A stretch of 64,000 nt of DNA from the NCBI GenBank assembly GCA_044507065.1, contig JBIQJY010000014.1, positions 1-64,000 on the forward strand. Reading direction: 5' to 3'. The position numbers and the translations under genes were made by a program. This document shows positions 8,693 to 16,277 of this stretch, in pieces (the stretch's first letter is position 1; every line of letters starts with the position of its first letter). The notes under the pieces are model-generated. The model worked only from the letters and a program-made list of their open reading frames with translations, did not search any database and was not told where the DNA came from. This stretch comes from SCN-69-37 sp044507065 (GTDB lineage Bacteria; Acidobacteriota; Vicinamibacteria; Vicinamibacterales; SCN-69-37).

Positions 8693-9415
8693 TCAGTTCC
8701 ATTCCTCGAAGAGCCGCGCCTCGGTCACCGGCCACCAGCGCAGCTGTACGCGCCCGATGATGTACTTCTTCGGGACGAATCCCCAGGTCCGGCTGTCGGA
8801 GCTGTTGTTGCGGTGGTCGCCCATCACGAAGTAGTGGCCATCGCGCAGCACCTCGGGCCCCCACGTGTCGTAGGAGCGGTACTCCTCCGGGATGAACTCG
8901 TCGGGCAGCGGCACGTCGTTGCGATAGAGATGGCCGTTGACGCTGCGAATCGTGTCGCCCGGTTCGGCGACCACGCGCTTGACGAACGACTTGTCGGGGT
9001 CGTTCGGGTAGAGCAGCATCACGATGTCGCCCACGCGCGGGTCGTGGTTGGGCAGGCGGTACTCGAGCTTGTTGACGATCAGCCGGTCCTGGTCCTCGAG
9101 CGTGGGCGCCATGCTCTCGCCCTCGACGCGCGCCACCTGAAACCCGAACGTGACGATCAGCGTCGCGTACACGGCAGCCGAGACGAGCGTCTTGAACCAG
9201 GCAACCAGTTCCTCGCCCACACGGGCCAGCGTGTGGCGCACGGGCGCGCGCTGCCGGAGCGGCGCGGGCGGAGCGGGCAGCGGCAGCACCTGGCGCGGCT
9301 CGAAGACGGACGAGTCGAACGCCGGGGGCGTGAGGCTGGCGGGCTCGGCCGGCCGGCCGGCATCGTACGGATCCTGAGCGTCCTCGCCGACCGGGTCCCA
9401 CTCCGACGCGCTCAC
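8693..9415 (-). CDS. lepB: Signal peptidase I
   Basis: 240 residues. A disordered acidic/Pro-rich N-terminal 60 residues lead to one membrane segment (about 74-96). The catalytic Ser101 lies in GESMAPTL and the catalytic Lys146 in SFVKRVVAEPGD, and box E is GDHRNNSSDSRTWG. It cleaves signal peptides from Sec-exported proteins at the outer face of the inner membrane. The GTG start overlaps the stop of the LytTR regulator by 4 bp (GTGA), so the two are translationally coupled. The long hydrophilic N-terminal extension is unusual compared with short SPase I proteins. Confidence 0.92.
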   Translation of the reverse strand: MSASEWDPVGEDAQDPYDAGRPAEPASLTPPAFDSSVFEPRQVLPLPAPPAPLRQRAPVRHTLARVGEELVAWFKTLVSAAVYATLIVTFGFQVARVEGESMAPTLEDQDRLIVNKLEYRLPNHDPRVGDIVMLLYPNDPDKSFVKRVVAEPGDTIRSVNGHLYRNDVPLPDEFIPEEYRSYDTWGPEVLRDGHYFVMGDHRNNSSDSRTWGFVPKKYIIGRVQLRWWPVTEARLFEEWN

Positions 9416-10203
9416 AGTTGCAGGTACTCCCGCAGCCGACGCGTCTGCGCCCGGCTCACCGGTATCTCGGTGGCCTTCGGGTCTTTCATCTTCAGGAGGT
9501 AGTTGCGGCTGAACCAGGGCACGATCTCCTTGATCTTCGTGATGTTCACCAGGTGCGACCGGTGGACCCGCCAGAAGACCGACGGGTCGAGCCGGGCCGA
9601 CAGCTCGTCGAGCGTCCGGTAGTTGGACGTCCCGGACATTGAGTTTGTTACCACGAGAATGGCGTCGTCAACCAGCGAGGCATGGACGATCTCCTCGGCG
9701 TGGACGAGGACGAACCGCTCGCCGGCGCGCAGCGCGAGTTGGTCGCGCCGGCCCTGGCGCGCCTGGACCGCCTCGATCACGCGTTCGAGATCGTCGGGGG
9801 AGAGCGGCATCGGGGCTGCCGGTTCGGGGGCGAGCCGGCGCCGCGCGCGGTTCAGGGCCTGTTCCAGGCGATCGAGGTCCACGGGCTTGAGCAGGTAGTC
9901 GACGGCGTTGACCGTGAAGGCGTCCACCGCGTACTGGTCGAACGCGGTGACGAAGACAATCTGCGACGGCACGTCGGCCTGGATGAGCCGGCGCGCCACT
10001 TCGAAGCCGGTGAGCCCCGGCATCTGGACGTCGAGGAAGAGCACGTCCGGCTTCAGCTCCCCGGCCAGGCGCATGGCCGACGGGCCGTCGGCGGCCTGGC
10101 CCACCACGTCCACGTCGCCGGCCTGCTCGAGCAGGAAGCACAGCTCCTCGCGAGCCAGCTGCTCGTCGTCGACCACGAGGGCGCGCAGGGCGGGTGTCGT
10201 CAT
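9412..10203 (-). CDS. LytTR-family response regulator
   Basis: 263 residues. The receiver domain (1-125) has the acidic pair VDDE and phospho-acceptor Asp58 in FLDVQMPG, then the conserved KP (LLKPVD). After a short linker, the LytTR DNA-binding domain (about 150-263) carries the FWRVHRSHLVN and VPVSR-type motifs. It is the partner of the upstream sensor kinase, whose stop it overlaps (ATGA at 10200-10203). LytTR regulators often control envelope, autolysis or export genes; here lepB is the coupled downstream gene. Confidence 0.92.
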   Translation of the reverse strand: MTTPALRALVVDDEQLAREELCFLLEQAGDVDVVGQAADGPSAMRLAGELKPDVLFLDVQMPGLTGFEVARRLIQADVPSQIVFVTAFDQYAVDAFTVNAVDYLLKPVDLDRLEQALNRARRRLAPEPAAPMPLSPDDLERVIEAVQARQGRRDQLALRAGERFVLVHAEEIVHASLVDDAILVVTNSMSGTSNYRTLDELSARLDPSVFWRVHRSHLVNITKIKEIVPWFSRNYLLKMKDPKATEIPVSRAQTRRLREYLQL

Positions 10204-11531
10204 GCGGGCACCCGTTCGGAGACGACCAGCTCCGGGATCTCGATGCGGGCGAGGGTGCCCTGGCCCGGCGTGCTCTGCATCCGCAACTGGTAGTTGGCGC
10301 CGTAGATGACGCGCAGTCGCTCGTTGACGTTGCGCAGCCCGATGCCGTGCACGTCGTCAGCGTCAGCGGCCGTACGGAGGGGGTCGGCGGTCGGCATCCC
10401 GACGCCATTGTCCTCAATCTCGATGACGGCGTGTCCGGCGCGCCGCGACGTGTGGATCGTGATGCGCCCTTCACCAACCTTGCGCGCGAGGCCGTGCTTG
10501 ATCGAGTTCTCCACGAGCGGCTGCAGGATCATGCTCGGGACGATGACGTCGAGGCTGCTGTCGTCGATGAACTTCTCGATGACCAGGCTCGGGCCGAAGC
10601 GCACGCGCTCGATGTCGAGATACTCGTCGATGGCGGCCAGCTCCTCGCGCAGCGGGACGAAGTGCTCCTGGTGGCGCAGCAGCCGGCGGAGCAGGCCGGA
10701 AAGCTTCACGATCAACACGCGGGCCGTTTCCGGCTTCGATCGGATGAGCGAGGTGATCGACGTCAGCGTGTTGAACAGGAAGTGCGGGTTGATCTGGTTG
10801 GCCAGCGCCTCGACACGCGCGGCCATCAGCAGCTTTTCCTGCTCGGCGAGGCGGTGCTCGATGCGCGCGCTGTTCCAGATCTTGATGGGGATGGCCACCG
10901 ACAGCACGGTGGACGCGATGACGAGCAGGAAGAGCCACCAGTTGTCGGCCGTGAAGTAGAACAGGCGGCCCGGGAACCGGCGGCCGATCGACTGGCGCAG
11001 CAGTTCGAGCAGGATGGGCGCCATCACGAGGATGACCTGCCAGTCGAGCTGGAAGTTGCGGATGAGCCGCCACGCCGATCGGTGCAGCTTGGTGACGAAG
11101 AACGGCGAGAACTTCCAGATCTCTTCCTTCGGACACACCTCGCGCAGGCCGCCCCCGGCAAACCCGCAGCCGACGGCAAATGGCAGCGCCGCGAACTCAC
11201 CGACGGCCGTGGCCGGCAGGCCGACGGCCACGCCGACCAGCGCGCCGGCGTAGGGGCCGGCAATCAGCCCGGCCAGCAGCGACCCGGCAAGCGAGAGATC
11301 GGCCGCCTGGTACTGGAGGACCAGCCGGGAGCCGACGCCGGCCATCAGGGGAATGCCGAAGCAGGCGGCGAACACCAGGCGCTCGGGCCAGTCGCGCCGC
11401 TCGGTGAGCAGGATCCGGCGGAACCACGGGAAGCGCACCAGCATGGTGGCGAGCGTCGCGGCGACGGCCACGTTCGCCATGAGCGTGACGAGCAGCAGGT
11501 CGTGGTTGAGCGACGGCGTGCCTGCAGGCAT
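10200..11531 (-). CDS. LytS/YehU-type sensor histidine kinase
   Basis: 443 residues. The N-terminal about 210 residues hold several membrane segments of the 5TM-LYT type (LLLVTLMANVAVAATLATML, LAGLIAGPYAGALVGVAVG). The His_kinase domain has the phospho-acceptor His in NQINPHFLFNTL, and a C-terminal HATPase has EDNGVGMP and GIGLRNVNERL. It should phosphorylate the overlapping LytTR regulator. Start ATG 11531 lies 10 nt downstream of a TATATT element and has no ribosome site, so the operon mRNA may be leaderless. The gene diverges from nuoI. Confidence 0.92.
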   Translation of the reverse strand: MPAGTPSLNHDLLLVTLMANVAVAATLATMLVRFPWFRRILLTERRDWPERLVFAACFGIPLMAGVGSRLVLQYQAADLSLAGSLLAGLIAGPYAGALVGVAVGLPATAVGEFAALPFAVGCGFAGGGLREVCPKEEIWKFSPFFVTKLHRSAWRLIRNFQLDWQVILVMAPILLELLRQSIGRRFPGRLFYFTADNWWLFLLVIASTVLSVAIPIKIWNSARIEHRLAEQEKLLMAARVEALANQINPHFLFNTLTSITSLIRSKPETARVLIVKLSGLLRRLLRHQEHFVPLREELAAIDEYLDIERVRFGPSLVIEKFIDDSSLDVIVPSMILQPLVENSIKHGLARKVGEGRITIHTSRRAGHAVIEIEDNGVGMPTADPLRTAADADDVHGIGLRNVNERLRVIYGANYQLRMQSTPGQGTLARIEIPELVVSERVPA

Positions 11532-11541
11532 GGACCGTACA

Positions 11542-11547
11542 AATATA
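11542..11547 (-). promoter_or_regulatory. -10 hexamer of the histidine kinase operon (leaderless type)
   Basis: On the minus strand TATATT ends 10 nt before the kinase ATG, with no Shine-Dalgarno sequence between. No strong -35 is visible. Confidence 0.45.
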
Positions 11548-11609
11548 GCATTCGCATGAACTTAGGCCGGCGCGCGTCGCGGCGCCGGACCGCGCGGCCA
11601 CGCTTTTGT

Positions 11610-11615
11610 TATGAT
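11610..11615 (+). promoter_or_regulatory. -10 hexamer of nuoI (leaderless type)
   Basis: TATGAT ends 7 nt before ATG 11623. Its presence argues that the upstream in-frame ATGs at 11611 and 11614, which overlap the hexamer, are not the start. Confidence 0.45.
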
Positions 11616-11622
11616 GGCCGAC

Positions 11623-12063
11623 ATGATCCGTCCGTTCCTCGTGGGGTTTGCCACCACCTTCAAGCACATCTTCCGCAAGCCCATCACGGTGAACTATCCG
11701 GACGAGAAAATCCCCATGTACCCCAAGTACCGGGGCAAACAGGTGCTGATGCGTGACGAGAACGGGCTGGAGAAGTGCGTGGCCTGCGGTCTCTGCGCGG
11801 TGGCCTGTCCGTCGGATGCCATTTACCTCGAGGCCGCCGAGAACGACGGCACGGTCCAGGCCGGTCCGCGGTACGCATCCGTTTACCAGATTCACAAGAC
11901 CCGCTGCATCTTCTGCGGCTACTGCGAGGAAGCCTGCCCGGTCTCGGCCATCTTCATGGGCAAGGACTACGAGCTCGCGGTCTACGACAAGAACGACTTC
12001 ATCTGGGACAAGCAGGACATGCTCGTGCCGGCACCCACCAGCCCGGCTGACGCCGGCCGCTGA
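11623..12063 (+). CDS. nuoI: NADH-quinone oxidoreductase subunit I-like 2x[4Fe-4S] ferredoxin protein
   Basis: 146 residues from ATG 11623 (ATG 11611 would add 4). Two CxxCxxCxxxCP clusters are visible: CVACGLCAVACP and CIFCGYCEEACP. The N-terminus (TFKHIFRKPITVNYPDEK) and the spacing between clusters match NuoI, the complex I subunit that carries clusters N6a and N6b. The gene stands alone here: no other nuo gene is in the window. It could supply complex I from a dispersed locus or serve another ferredoxin-using enzyme; the close NuoI match favours the former. Confidence 0.85.
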   Translation: MIRPFLVGFATTFKHIFRKPITVNYPDEKIPMYPKYRGKQVLMRDENGLEKCVACGLCAVACPSDAIYLEAAENDGTVQAGPRYASVYQIHKTRCIFCGYCEEACPVSAIFMGKDYELAVYDKNDFIWDKQDMLVPAPTSPADAGR

Positions 12064-12074
12064 GTTCGTCCCCG

Positions 12075-13895
12075 ATGCAGGGGTTTCTCGAGGCTCTCGA
12101 CGAGCGCGTGCTCGTGTGCGACGGCGCCATGGGCACGATGCTGTACGCACGCGGCATCTTCCTCAACCGATCGTTTGACGAACTGAACCTGACGCGGCCC
12201 GATCTGGTGGCCGACGTGCACCGCGAGTACGTCCGCGCCGGTGCCGACGTCATCGAAACCAACACCTTCGGCGCCAACCGCGTCAAGCTCACGACGTTCG
12301 GCCTGCTCGATCAACTGGCCGCCATCAACCGCGAGGGGGCGCGCATCGCCCGCCGCGTGGCGCGCGACCGCGCGTGGGTCGCCGGGTCCATCGGGCCGCT
12401 CGGCGTGCGCATCGAGCCGTGGGGGCGAACCTCGGTGGCCGAGGCCGAGGCGGCCTTTGCCGAACAGGCCGCCGCGCTGGCCGAGGGCGGCGTGGACCTG
12501 TTCATCCTCGAGACGTTTGGCGATCTCGGCGAGATTGGCGCGGCCATTCGCGGCGTGCGGTCCGTATCGACGCTGCCGATCGTGGCCCAGATGACGACCG
12601 ATGACGACGGGACGGCGCCCGACGGGACGCCCATCGATCGGCTGACCGCCGCGCTCGAGCGCGAGGGCGCCGACGTGATTGGCGTCAACTGTTCGGTCGG
12701 CCCGGCGGCCATGCTCGAGACGATCGAGCGGATGGCGCGCGTCTCCCCGGCCCGCCTTGCCGCGCAGCCCAACGCCGGACGGCCACGCGATGTCGACGGT
12801 CGGAACCTGTACCTGAGCTCCCCGGAATACATCGCGAGCTACGCGCGGCGGTTCGTGGCCGCCGGTGCGCGCCTGGTCGGCGGCTGCTGTGGGACCACCC
12901 CCGATCACACCCGGCAGATTGCCGAGGCCGTTCGTGTTGCTGCACCGGCCGTGCGGCCCGCTGCCGTGGCCACGGTGACGGCTGTCGCCGAACCTCGTCC
13001 GGCCGCCGCCGTGCACGAGAAGTCGGCGCTGGGCCGGGCGCTGGCCAACGGCACGTTTGCCGTGATTGCGGAGGTCTCGGCGCCGCGCGGCCTGAACCTG
13101 GACGCGACGCTGGAGCAGGCGCGCCGCTTTCGCGACCTCGGCGCGCTGGCCGTCAACGTGCCCGACTATCCGCGGTCCGGCGCGCGGGTGAGCGCCGTGG
13201 CGCTGGCCGGCATGCTCGAACAGCACGGCGTCGACGCGCTGCTGCACTGCACCTGCCGCGACCGCACGCTGACGGCCATCCAGTCCGACCTGGCCGCCGC
13301 GCACATCATGGGCGTCCGCAACGTGCTGGCCACGACGGGCAGCCCCTCGCGCTCGGCCGACTACCCCGACCAGTCCTCGCATTTCGACGTGGACGCCGTC
13401 GGGCTGATGCACGTACTGTCACGACTGAACGCGGGACTCGACGTGGCGGGTGAGCCGCTCGGCGAGGCGACGCGGTTCCTCGTCGGGGCCACGGTCAATC
13501 CGTTTGCGGCCGACCCGGAGGCCGAGTGGCGGCGGCTCGATCAGAAGATCGAAGCTGGCGCGGAGTTCATCGTGACCCCGCCCGTGCTCGACATGGAAGC
13601 GTTCGAGCCGGTCCTCGACAGGCTGCGAGCGACCGGACGACCGGTACTGGCGGGAGTGGCGGCGCTCGAGAATGCACGGCACGCCGAGCTCCTGTCGAGC
13701 GAAGTGGTGGGCGCGCGGGCGTCCGATGTCATGCTGGACAGGCTGCGGACCGCGTCGGATCCGGCTCTGGAGGCTGCCATGGTGACGGCCGAAATCATTA
13801 CGTGGCTGCGCTCGCGCGTTCAGGGGCTGGTAATCAGCTGGCTGCACGGCACGGCGGGTACGGTCGAACGAGCTCTGAGAACCGCACATGAGTGA
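12075..13895 (+). CDS. Bifunctional homocysteine S-methyltransferase / methylenetetrahydrofolate reductase
   Basis: A 606-residue fusion. Residues 1-300 are a Pfam S-methyl_trans barrel (CDGAMGTML, ETNTFGAN) with the zinc Cys ligands in NCSVGP (about 205) and GGCCGTTP (about 269). Residues of about 330-600 are a MetF-type MTHFR barrel (HCTCRDRT, FLVGATVNP, KIEAGAEFIVTPPV). The arrangement is the one known for Bacillus YitJ. It would reduce methylene-THF and pass methyl groups to homocysteine. There is no cobalamin domain. The start ATG 12075 is 11 bp after nuoI, and the 3' end overlaps the next gene by 8 bp. Confidence 0.9.
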   Translation: MQGFLEALDERVLVCDGAMGTMLYARGIFLNRSFDELNLTRPDLVADVHREYVRAGADVIETNTFGANRVKLTTFGLLDQLAAINREGARIARRVARDRAWVAGSIGPLGVRIEPWGRTSVAEAEAAFAEQAAALAEGGVDLFILETFGDLGEIGAAIRGVRSVSTLPIVAQMTTDDDGTAPDGTPIDRLTAALEREGADVIGVNCSVGPAAMLETIERMARVSPARLAAQPNAGRPRDVDGRNLYLSSPEYIASYARRFVAAGARLVGGCCGTTPDHTRQIAEAVRVAAPAVRPAAVATVTAVAEPRPAAAVHEKSALGRALANGTFAVIAEVSAPRGLNLDATLEQARRFRDLGALAVNVPDYPRSGARVSAVALAGMLEQHGVDALLHCTCRDRTLTAIQSDLAAAHIMGVRNVLATTGSPSRSADYPDQSSHFDVDAVGLMHVLSRLNAGLDVAGEPLGEATRFLVGATVNPFAADPEAEWRRLDQKIEAGAEFIVTPPVLDMEAFEPVLDRLRATGRPVLAGVAALENARHAELLSSEVVGARASDVMLDRLRTASDPALEAAMVTAEIITWLRSRVQGLVISWLHGTAGTVERALRTAHE

Positions 13896-14502
13896 TGCAT
13901 CCAACGGCACCGGCCTCCGAGAGCACGTGTTTCTCTTCAGCCGGTTCCTGCGCAGCCCCCGCACGGTCGGCGCCGTCACCGCCAGTTCACGCGCCCTGGC
14001 CGAGGCCATGGTCGAGGGCATCGACCTGACGCGCCCGGGCCACGTGGTCGAGCTCGGCCCGGGCACGGGCGTCTTCACGGCCGCCATTGCCGAGCGACTG
14101 GGCGCCGACACACGGTTCCTCGCCGTCGATATCGACGCCGCCTTCGTCCAGCAGATCCGGAAACGCTGGCCGGGCATCGAGTGCGTGTGCGCCTCGGCCG
14201 AACGGCTCGACGACCTCGTCGTCGAGCGCGCCATGTATCCCATCGACCACATCGTGTCCGGCCTGCCGTTTGTCAGCCTGCCGCCGCCGATGACCAAGCA
14301 GATTCTCGCCTCGGTCTCCACCGTCCTCCGGCCCGGCGGCACCTTCACGACGTTCCAGTACATGCACGGCTACGCGCTGCCGCAGGCGGCCTCGTTCCGC
14401 CGCTGCATGACCGAGCGGATGGGCAGCCAGCCGCACACACGCCTCGTCGTCCGAAACGTTCCTCCCGCCGTCGTCCTCACCTGGCGCAAGTCCGACGCGT
14501 AA
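13888..14502 (+). CDS. SAM-dependent methyltransferase, phospholipid N-methyltransferase type
   Basis: 204 residues. The N-terminal FSRFLRSPRTVGAVTASS and the Rossmann motif VELGPGTGVFT (about residue 54) are typical of PmtA-like phosphatidylethanolamine N-methyltransferases and related rRNA-dimethylase-like proteins. The acceptor motif here reads SGLPF. PE methylation at the inner membrane is the best guess. The gene overlaps the 3' end of the homocysteine methyltransferase/MTHFR fusion, so a methyl user is translationally coupled to a methionine-forming enzyme. Confidence 0.75.
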   Translation: MSDASNGTGLREHVFLFSRFLRSPRTVGAVTASSRALAEAMVEGIDLTRPGHVVELGPGTGVFTAAIAERLGADTRFLAVDIDAAFVQQIRKRWPGIECVCASAERLDDLVVERAMYPIDHIVSGLPFVSLPPPMTKQILASVSTVLRPGGTFTTFQYMHGYALPQAASFRRCMTERMGSQPHTRLVVRNVPPAVVLTWRKSDA

Positions 14503-14552
14503 GAGCGGACGCACCTTCCGTCAACGCGTAATCAGCCGTGACCGGCCGGGCG

Positions 14553-15668
14553 TCAGGCCCGGTTTCGCGCGTCGTCGAGCGCGCGCAGAATGATGTCGGC
14601 GGCCACCTCGGCCCCCGTCGGCTCCATGTGCTCGGGCGGGTCGGGTTGTGCGAGGGTGGCTTCGAGCGGCGCTCGCCAGCGGCCGGCGAACAGGTCGTCG
14701 TGGCTGATGAAGGCCGACCGAACCAGGCGCGGCAGCGCATCGACCAGGACGTCGTATTCGCGGAACGGCCCGCGCGGCGTGTAGACGAGCCCCGTGCCCG
14801 TCGAGATGCATTCGCCGATGATGCCGTAGCCCGGCTTGGTCATGACGACGTCGGCGGCCGCGACCAGATCCTCGTAGCGGAACGCGCTCTCGAGGAACTC
14901 GCGTTCGACGATGCGGCGCACATGCGGGGGCGTGGCGGTGCCGTTGGTCACCCGATCGGTTGTCACGACCGTCCAGTCGTCGCGGCAGTCGACGGCCGCC
15001 AGGTCGAGCGATGGCAGCCCGTATCCGCCAAACGAGAGCAGCGCGACGCGACCGCGGCCCGGCAGCCCGAAGAACGCGCGCGTCGCATCCGCAGGCTGTG
15101 TCGAGCGCCGGGCCACGAGTGGTACGCGCGTGACGCGGCTGAACACCTCGAACCCGCCGGAAAAGGGCAGTTCGATCGCCAGGTCGACGCCGCGATAGCA
15201 CGTCCGGATCAGGTCGATGATGGCCGCGCCGTCCGGCAGTAACCCCGGCTGTGTCTCGTAGATCCAGTCCCAGGTGAAATTGCCGACGGCCACCGAGGGC
15301 ACCCCGAGGGCCGCGGCTGTGGCAAAGGCCAGCGGCGGGATGTCGCCGACGATGAGTTCGACGTCGACGTCGGCAAGCCGTGCGACCTCATCGTCGACGC
15401 GCCGGGGGAAATCAGCGTAGAACGCGGCGGCCGCCGCCACCGTTGCAGGATCGTCGTGGCTGACCGAACTGGCCTGCACGATGCCGGTGTCGCAGATGCC
15501 CGGACGCAGGTCGACCGGCACGCGCAGCGTGCGCTTCAGCAGGTCGGGACTGACGCTCGTGCGGATGACGATGGGGGCGTCGAGCCGGTCGCCGATGGCA
15601 TTGATGATTTCGACGTCGCGGGAGGCATGGCCGAAACCGTGGCCTGAGATGTAGAAGATGACGGACAC
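14553..15668 (-). CDS. Glycosyltransferase-like protein (GT-B fold)
   Basis: 371 residues from GTG 15668. The N-terminal FYISGHGFGHASRDVEI motif and the C-terminal TKPGYGIIGECISTGTGLVY motif are those of GT-B proteins related to the MurG/UDP-glycosyltransferase superfamily and to the N-terminal domain of L-arabinokinases. The donor and acceptor are unknown. It is convergent with the methyltransferase gene. Its 5' side abuts a 56-bp tandem array 5 bp upstream of the start, so the array would sit in its promoter region. Confidence 0.7.
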   Translation of the reverse strand: MSVIFYISGHGFGHASRDVEIINAIGDRLDAPIVIRTSVSPDLLKRTLRVPVDLRPGICDTGIVQASSVSHDDPATVAAAAAFYADFPRRVDDEVARLADVDVELIVGDIPPLAFATAAALGVPSVAVGNFTWDWIYETQPGLLPDGAAIIDLIRTCYRGVDLAIELPFSGGFEVFSRVTRVPLVARRSTQPADATRAFFGLPGRGRVALLSFGGYGLPSLDLAAVDCRDDWTVVTTDRVTNGTATPPHVRRIVEREFLESAFRYEDLVAAADVVMTKPGYGIIGECISTGTGLVYTPRGPFREYDVLVDALPRLVRSAFISHDDLFAGRWRAPLEATLAQPDPPEHMEPTGAEVAADIILRALDDARNRA

Positions 15669-15673
15669 GGGGC

Positions 15674-15729
15674 GGCTACAAGGCTACAAGGCTATGAGGC
15701 TACAAGGCTACGAGGCTGCGAGGCTGCAA
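15674..15729 (-). repeat. 8-bp tandem array, 7 units, minus orientation
   Basis: Seven uninterrupted 8-bp units (GGCTACAA, GGCTATGA, GGCTACGA, GGCTGCGA, GGCTGCAA) lie between the glycosyltransferase start and the zinc-ribbon gene. On the minus strand they read TTGTAGCC, the same unit as the array upstream of rex. Confidence 0.9.
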
Positions 15730-15745
15730 GGTGGCGGAGTGATGT

Positions 15746-15751
15746 TACGAT
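15746..15751 (+). promoter_or_regulatory. -10 hexamer of the zinc-ribbon gene (leaderless type)
   Basis: TACGAT ends 6 nt before ATG 15758 with no ribosome site between. The -35 position would fall in the tandem array. Confidence 0.35.
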
Positions 15752-15757
15752 CGGCCG

Positions 15758-16021
15758 ATGCCGCTTCACGAACGCGATTACTTCAACCAGAAAACCGAGA
15801 GCAAGCCGATGTCTCTGGCCTGTCCGCAGTGCCGGCATCGTGAAGACTATCAGGTGAAGTGGGTGGTTTACACCCGGAAGGATCGCGTCCCGAACGGCGG
15901 CGATCGCGGGTTCTACGAGAAACTGCGCGATTACATGTACCGGATCGACGACATGGTCACGTGCGCAAAGTGCCGCCGGCGCTTCGAGATCCCGTCACAC
16001 CAGTCGACGGTGTTTCTCTAG
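15758..16021 (+). CDS. Small zinc-ribbon protein
   Basis: 87 residues with two CxxC pairs (CPQC at about 22 and CAKC at about 69) that would bind one zinc. The region between is rich in charged and aromatic residues (WVVYTRKDRVPNGGD, KLRDYMYRID). I do not recognise a family. ATG 15758 is preferred because a -10-like hexamer is 6 nt upstream; ATG 15809 is an alternative. The gene is framed by two oppositely oriented 8-bp tandem arrays. Codon use and GC look like the neighbours, so it is probably native. Confidence 0.65.
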   Translation: MPLHERDYFNQKTESKPMSLACPQCRHREDYQVKWVVYTRKDRVPNGGDRGFYEKLRDYMYRIDDMVTCAKCRRRFEIPSHQSTVFL

Positions 16022-16032
16022 GAGCGGTCCCT

Positions 16033-16088
16033 CGCAGCCTTGCAGCCTCGTAGCCTCGCAGCCTTGTAGCCTTGTAGCCTCGCAGCCT
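16033..16088 (+). repeat. 8-bp tandem array, 7 units, plus orientation
   Basis: Seven 8-bp units (CGCAGCCT, TGCAGCCT, CGTAGCCT, TGTAGCCT) start 11 bp after the zinc-ribbon stop. With the array at 15674-15729 they form an inverted pair around that gene. Part of this array is duplicated on the far side of the N gap. Confidence 0.9.
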
Positions 16089-16277
16089 CAATAGATCCCC
16101 CACAACATCCGCCACCGCACACNNNNNNNNNNNNNNNNNNNNNNNNNNNNNNNNNNNNNNNNNNNNNNNNNNNNNNNNNNNNNNNNNNNNNNNNNNNNNN
16201 NNNNNNNNNNNNNNNNNNNNNNAGCCTTGTAGCCTCGCAGCCTCAATAGATCCCCCACAACATCCGCCACCGCACAC
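16068..16277. other. Scaffold gap with a 55-bp exact duplication on its two sides
   Basis: Bases 16123-16222 are exactly 100 N. The 55 bases before the gap (16068-16122) are identical to the 55 bases after it (16223-16277), beginning AGCCTTGTAGCC and ending CGCACAC. This is the signature of two contig ends that overlap but were not merged, so the true sequence may have no gap and one copy. It probably arose because assembly broke at the tandem array. Confidence 0.85.
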
